Notes under the pieces: generated by a model | Databases searched by the model: none | Told to the model about the DNA's origin: nothing | The model's input: the letters and a program-made list of their open reading frames with translations, nothing else | Shown: in pieces, positions 59,661 to 64,000 of the stretch | Layout: every line of letters begins with the position of its first letter | How positions within the stretch are numbered: the stretch's first letter is position 1 | Source: Bugula neritina | Lineage: Eukaryota > Bryozoa > Gymnolaemata > Cheilostomatida > Bugulidae | Length of the DNA stretch: 64,000 bases | Assembly: GCA_964035545.1 (NCBI GenBank) | Contig: OZ037772.1 | Coordinates: 7,894,889 to 7,958,888 of the forward strand | Direction of reading: 5' to 3' | Translations under genes and position numbers: made by a program

Positions 59661-62600
59661 ATGAAATCAAATTGCCTGAGCGTCGCTTTGTTTCTACTTC
59701 TGGTAAGTAAACTGTTAGAAGTAAGTCACTCTAAAAATAGAATGAAAGTTTTAGGGTTACAAGTATTGTGCCTCAACAAGAAATATAGATATTTTCAGCC
59801 TCGGTTCTCTGAGAGTCTCTGCGCTGTGGCGACTTTTGAGCAACAGTAAACATTTTTATGTTATTTTGTATGCAGAAATCATCCCACATTAAATTTGAAA
59901 TGAACTCAAACCAAGTTTTTCAGTCTTAGCTTTTAAAATGCCGTTTAGTTTATTGTTTCTTGATTACTAACTTGTTTTTGAATACATTTTACTTCTGCAG
60001 CTGCACAATATCTTCAGTATTGATTCTTGTCTACGTTGCCAGCTGTACCAACAATGTTGTCAATAAGTTAAAAGTAGTGGATTATGTTCTCCACATAGGG
60101 TATATGTCATCCTTATACGCTAGTTACCCACATCTCTCTATTAGCTATCATCAACGTTTCTAGACTATTTAACTTCTATTGCAAGTTCAATTGCCTTAGT
60201 TGCATAACAAAGCTTACCATACCTACATGTCTATAAAGAATTAGTACTACAAGCAGTACATATATAGTAACTAACTAATCAATTTTTACAACAATCTTTT
60301 TAAAAAAAACCTTTTCTTAGTACGAGTAATTTCTTTGTATTCCATGACTGAAGATTATGTGATTTGATGAAATTCAACAATTTTATTTTTTAAACAACAC
60401 ACAGCAAATTACAGTTGCAAAATATTTTTGACAGGTAAACATGAAAACTTTTGAGCAGGTAACCAAGTTTATAACTCATTAGATAAAGCTAAATTCAATA
60501 ATTTAATAATTATTATCTTTTGAATAATTAATTATCACACCAACTTAGCTGCAATTACTTGGCAAAGCAGACATCTCCTAATGCCATGAATAATGTTTCT
60601 TCCATTTCAGGTGAATTTAAGTGAAGTTCATAGTGGCACAATCTTTAGATCAACTATCAATGGGTGAGTTTTAGCTCTTTCAATACTTCAATGAGTCAAC
60701 AGTAAAAAATAGTAAAATAATTTTTCTTTTCTAAAAATTACCAACTATAAATGTAAACCACCAAAATATTGTTTTAATATTTAATATTATATATAATATA
60801 ACAATATTGATTGTTAATAACAATTTTAATATAATATTTATAAACAGCAATGACTGTTGTACTTTCTATTTTACTTGTTGCCGGGAAGCTATATTATGAC
60901 AACTCCTATAAGAGTACTAATAAGCAAATACATTTTTCATGTATCTCATTTTAATTTCAGTTCAAAGTACTTTTATGCTGTTGCTTTTGTTGCTTTAAAA
61001 AGTAAGTAGGTAAGTATAAGTAAAAAGGTGAAGTACATCTAACATGCTTTTGTTTTTTTTTTGTAGAATAACTTTTAAAAATTTAGTCAAAATTTTGGAG
61101 ACAAATAAAAATGATCAGCTGAAAGTTATACTCCCTCATCCAACAAAGTTAGACAACTACATTGTTCTGGGCAAATGTGCAATTTTTCAGCTAGAAATAT
61201 CAGCTCCTAGTCTGAGTGTTTTAGCTGGAAACTCTAGTGACTGCGGTTATAAAAAAGGGGCTGGTCCGGTAGCTAGGTTTAGAAAGCTAAGCAGTGCTGT
61301 TAATTCACCAGACCAAGCTGGACAACTCTGGATTGCGGATGAAGACAACAATTGCATTCGCAGGTTTAATCTTCAGACCCTGACGTCTGAGCCCTTTGCT
61401 GGAATCTGTACCAATAAAGGAAACCAAGATGGGCTAACTCACAATGCTAGAATGGCCGCTCCAGTAGCCTTGGAAATGGATTATAATCGCAGCCATGTTT
61501 ATTTTTATGATAGGGTGTATAAAGCAATAAAACGATTTTCCATGGACCTTGCTTATGGGCAATGGAGGATAGAAACAATCAGGACTACCAAGGATGAAGT
61601 ACTAGCCATTTCTTTCAACCCTTCTGGTTCTTTTCTTTATTTAACTTACAAAAATACTGTTAGCCGCAGTTTAATTGGCAACTTGAATGAAGATACACCA
61701 ATCAGCAGCCTCGAATCAGGTTATGGCGATGGTCCCATTTTGTCTTCAAAGGTCAACAACCCGAACTCATTGGTTTTCATTGATGACAAAATGTTTTTAG
61801 TTGCAGACTTTGAAAACTCTATTCTACGAGTATTTGACTTAGTATCAGACACAGTAACATCAATATGCAACATGCAGACGTCTGAGCTAGTATATGCTGG
61901 TGGAGAGATCCACAAGTGCAAGTTAGAACATCCTAAGTCAGTTATTGTCTCATCAGACGCTAAACACAAATATCTGTTTATTGTATCCAGTAAAGACATT
62001 TACAAGCTCAGCTTTTCAGGTGAGTCACCCATCTAATCAAATAGGTGAATCAGCTTTTTAACTCAGTCACCTAGCTATCAATTTAAATTGGTGACTCTGC
62101 TTTTGAAAGTAAGCCACTGAGCTATTTAGTTTACATTAAATCTGTTTCATATTATTGCCTTCATTAGTTTTAACAAATTTAAATAAAATTACAGCAAAAA
62201 GAATGAGTTAGTCAATATTTAAGTTAATATTTAAGAAAATTTTGTTTCATCAACTGCTTTATATTTGCAGTAATAGGTCAAAATACTGGCATTGCTGATA
62301 CTTTTAGATGTTTCTAATCAACTATACATATGTTTGTTTTAAGTTGTATCAACTCAAAACATATATTTTAAAGTAAAGCATGCTTCAAATATGTTTACAA
62401 CAAAGTTTAATCAAAACTGCAAGCCATCATTAATATTACAAAAAAAATTGAAGCTATTTAAATTGTAGCGTTTAAATATAAATCTGATATGATTTGCAGG
62501 TTCTTTCGTAGCACCAGATTTCAACAACACTTCAAATAGAACTGATTTTAATGGTTCAAAATTTCCACTTCCGTATGCCGAGCCAATAAAAGTTCCAGAC

Positions 62601-64000
62601 TCTAATTTGACTAACTCTAATAATTCCATTAAGCCTGAAGCAGCAATAGCGTCTAGTTGGATTGACCAGAATAAAGACACAATAGTATATGCTGTCGTAG
62701 GAGCTGGGGGCATCGGGTTTATGGCATCTATGCTCTACGTGTTTCACGTATACCAAAACAGTAGGAACTTAACCAGATATTAATTGTAACCAAAAATACA
62801 TGAATAAATAATTAGTTTTTAAGTAAGCAAAGTATTATTTTTTACTTGTTTTGAAACATAAAGCAGTTGCAAACAAAGTGAAATTTTAAAATTTCATTGG
62901 TTTATTCATTTTATGAGGCAAGCTTCTTTTCACTTGTTTCTTTTTTTAAATCATTCTATTACAATTTCAATCTCAAGTTTGAATTTCAGATGTTTTACAC
63001 ATTGTCTTTACTATCAAATTCATTTATTCAAGCTTGTGTTTGTGGTTCCATGCGTGCTTTAATCACATGTATCTTATCTTTTTTTTAAATTAAGCCATTT
63101 TTCTTATATATTTCACTAGTATTTAGTTGAAACTTTAATTTTAGGAGCAATTACAACATCCATTTATTATCATCCTTTACCTTTGAGTAATACAATATAA
63201 AATGTGATTTTTGGACAACTGCTCTATTTTTTTAGGTGAGAAAACAGACGATAGTCTGAGTGACACAAGATCAAAGCGCAGCGGTGAGAATGTCTTAGTT
63301 GTTGCCTGTTATACTCTACACTACTCTACTCTACTCTACCCTACTCCACTCCACTCTACTCTACTCTACTCTACTCTACCCTACTCCACTCCACTCTACT
63401 CTACTCTACTCTACTCTACTCTACTCTACTCTACTCTACTCTACTCTACTCTACTCTACTCTAATCTACTCTACTCTACTCTACTCTACTCTACTCTACT
63501 CTACTCCACTCCACTCCACTCCACTCCACTCCACTCCACTCCACTCCACTCCACTCCACTCCACTCCACTCCACTCTACTCTACTCTACTCTACTCTACT
63601 CTACTCTACTCTACTCTACACTACTCTACTCTACTCTACTCTACTCTACTCTACTCTACTCTACTCCACTCCACTCCACTCCACTTCACTCCACTCCACT
63701 CCACTCCACTCCACTCTACTCTATACTACTCTACTCTGCACTACTCTACACTATTCTGCACTACTTTACACTACTCTGCACTACTCTACACTACTCTGCA
63801 CTACTCTACACTACTCTACTCTGCACTACTCTACACTACTCTGCACTACTCTACTCTACTCTACTCTACTCTACTCTACTCTACTCTACTCTACTCTACT
63901 CTACTCTACTCTACTCTACTCTACTCTACTCTACTCTACTCTATGCCCAATGTATTTTGTTGTAGATAAAGCCAGCATTGGTTCATCTCACAGTTATGGA
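59661..64000 (+). CDS. NR12: NHL-repeat propeller receptor, 3' end beyond window
   Basis: Exons: 59661-59702, 60611-60663, 61067-62019, 62500-62760, 63236-63283, 63966 to the window edge; 464 codons so far. Leader MKSNCLSVALFLLL + VNLSEVHSG. The ectodomain (32-349) has the motifs CGYKKGAGPVARF, LWIADEDNNCIRRFNL, AGIC and LVADFENSILRVFDL; GHNDG is replaced by GYGDG. The N-glycosylation-rich linker has NTS, NRT, NGS, NLT and NNS sites. TM is about 410-433 (VYAVVGAGGIGFMASMLYVF). Tail so far: EKTDDSLSDTRSKRSG, then DKASIGSSHSYG. If the 62760 donor is not used, the frame stops at 62781-62783, giving a short-tail form. The fifth intron is largely a CTACT satellite. Confidence 0.82.
63311..63943. 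repeat. CTACT/CCACT pentanucleotide satellite
   Basis: About 630 bp of 5-bp repeats in an NR12 intron, with blocks of CTACT alternating with blocks of CCACT and, at about 63725-63845, a higher-order CTGCACTACTCTACA pattern. Reading it as protein gives an artefactual Ser-Thr-Leu-Tyr repeat. Confidence 0.97.

Noticed and set aside
63211-63969. 252-codon Ser/Thr/Leu/Tyr repeat protein
   Set aside because: It is the CTACT satellite read in frame. The real NR12 exon ends at 63283 with a donor, and the next exon starts at 63966.

Overview
The window is AT-rich nuclear DNA from an animal, probably a marine invertebrate. Genes have many short introns with GT-AG ends, the genetic code is standard, and there are long (TA)n tracts, tRNA-derived SINEs, a Penelope-like retroelement remnant and hammerhead-ribozyme repeats. 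A lophotrochozoan (mollusc, bryozoan or similar) is my guess at low confidence; I could not identify the species.

Nearly all coding sequence belongs to one tandemly duplicated family. I reconstruct twelve genes (local labels NR1-NR12, left to right) and one broken copy. Each encodes a secreted or membrane-anchored protein with the same plan: a signal peptide split over two small exons, a beta-propeller-like ectodomain with NHL-type repeats in a single exon of about 0.9-1.0 kb, and a separate anchor/tail module. The intron before the ectodomain is always phase 2 and the one after it always phase 1. All eleven complete models splice to a whole number of codons. Minus strand: NR1, NR2, NR5-NR11. 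Plus strand: NR3, NR4, NR12. Head-to-head pairs (NR2/NR3, broken copy/NR4, NR11/NR12) have 0.24-0.6 kb between start codons, suggesting shared promoters.

Anchors differ sharply. Some have long Thr-rich stalks, a transmembrane helix and long tails (NR1, NR2, NR10, NR11). NR3 and NR4 have a transmembrane helix with a very short tail. NR6 and NR7 have a lysine/arginine-rich tail. NR8 has a GPI-signal-like hydrophobic end, and NR9 ends in a short hydrophobic exon. At least two block duplications made the cluster: [NR2 5' half + NR3] to [pseudogene + NR4], and a block of about 4.7-4.8 kb at 26.1-35.6 kb. The second joined an NR5-type ectodomain to an NR7-type anchor, so NR6 is a chimera. The family's function is unknown to me. 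A diversified surface-receptor cluster (recognition or adhesion) fits the layout, but that is inference.

Mobile and repeated DNA fills the introns. The most striking item is at 41.6-42.7 kb: four tandem 271-bp units, each with a complete type I hammerhead ribozyme fold, flanked by (TA)n. This is what an animal retrozyme looks like. A single decayed unit with a mutated catalytic G sits at 11.8 kb. A Penelope-like element with a GIY-YIG endonuclease reading frame and inverted terminal arms lies in an NR4 intron (21.0-22.5 kb), also between (TA)n tracts. Other items are a piggyBac-like nonautonomous element with TTAA flanks, other inverted-repeat elements, a perfect 74-bp palindrome and a CTACT pentanucleotide satellite.
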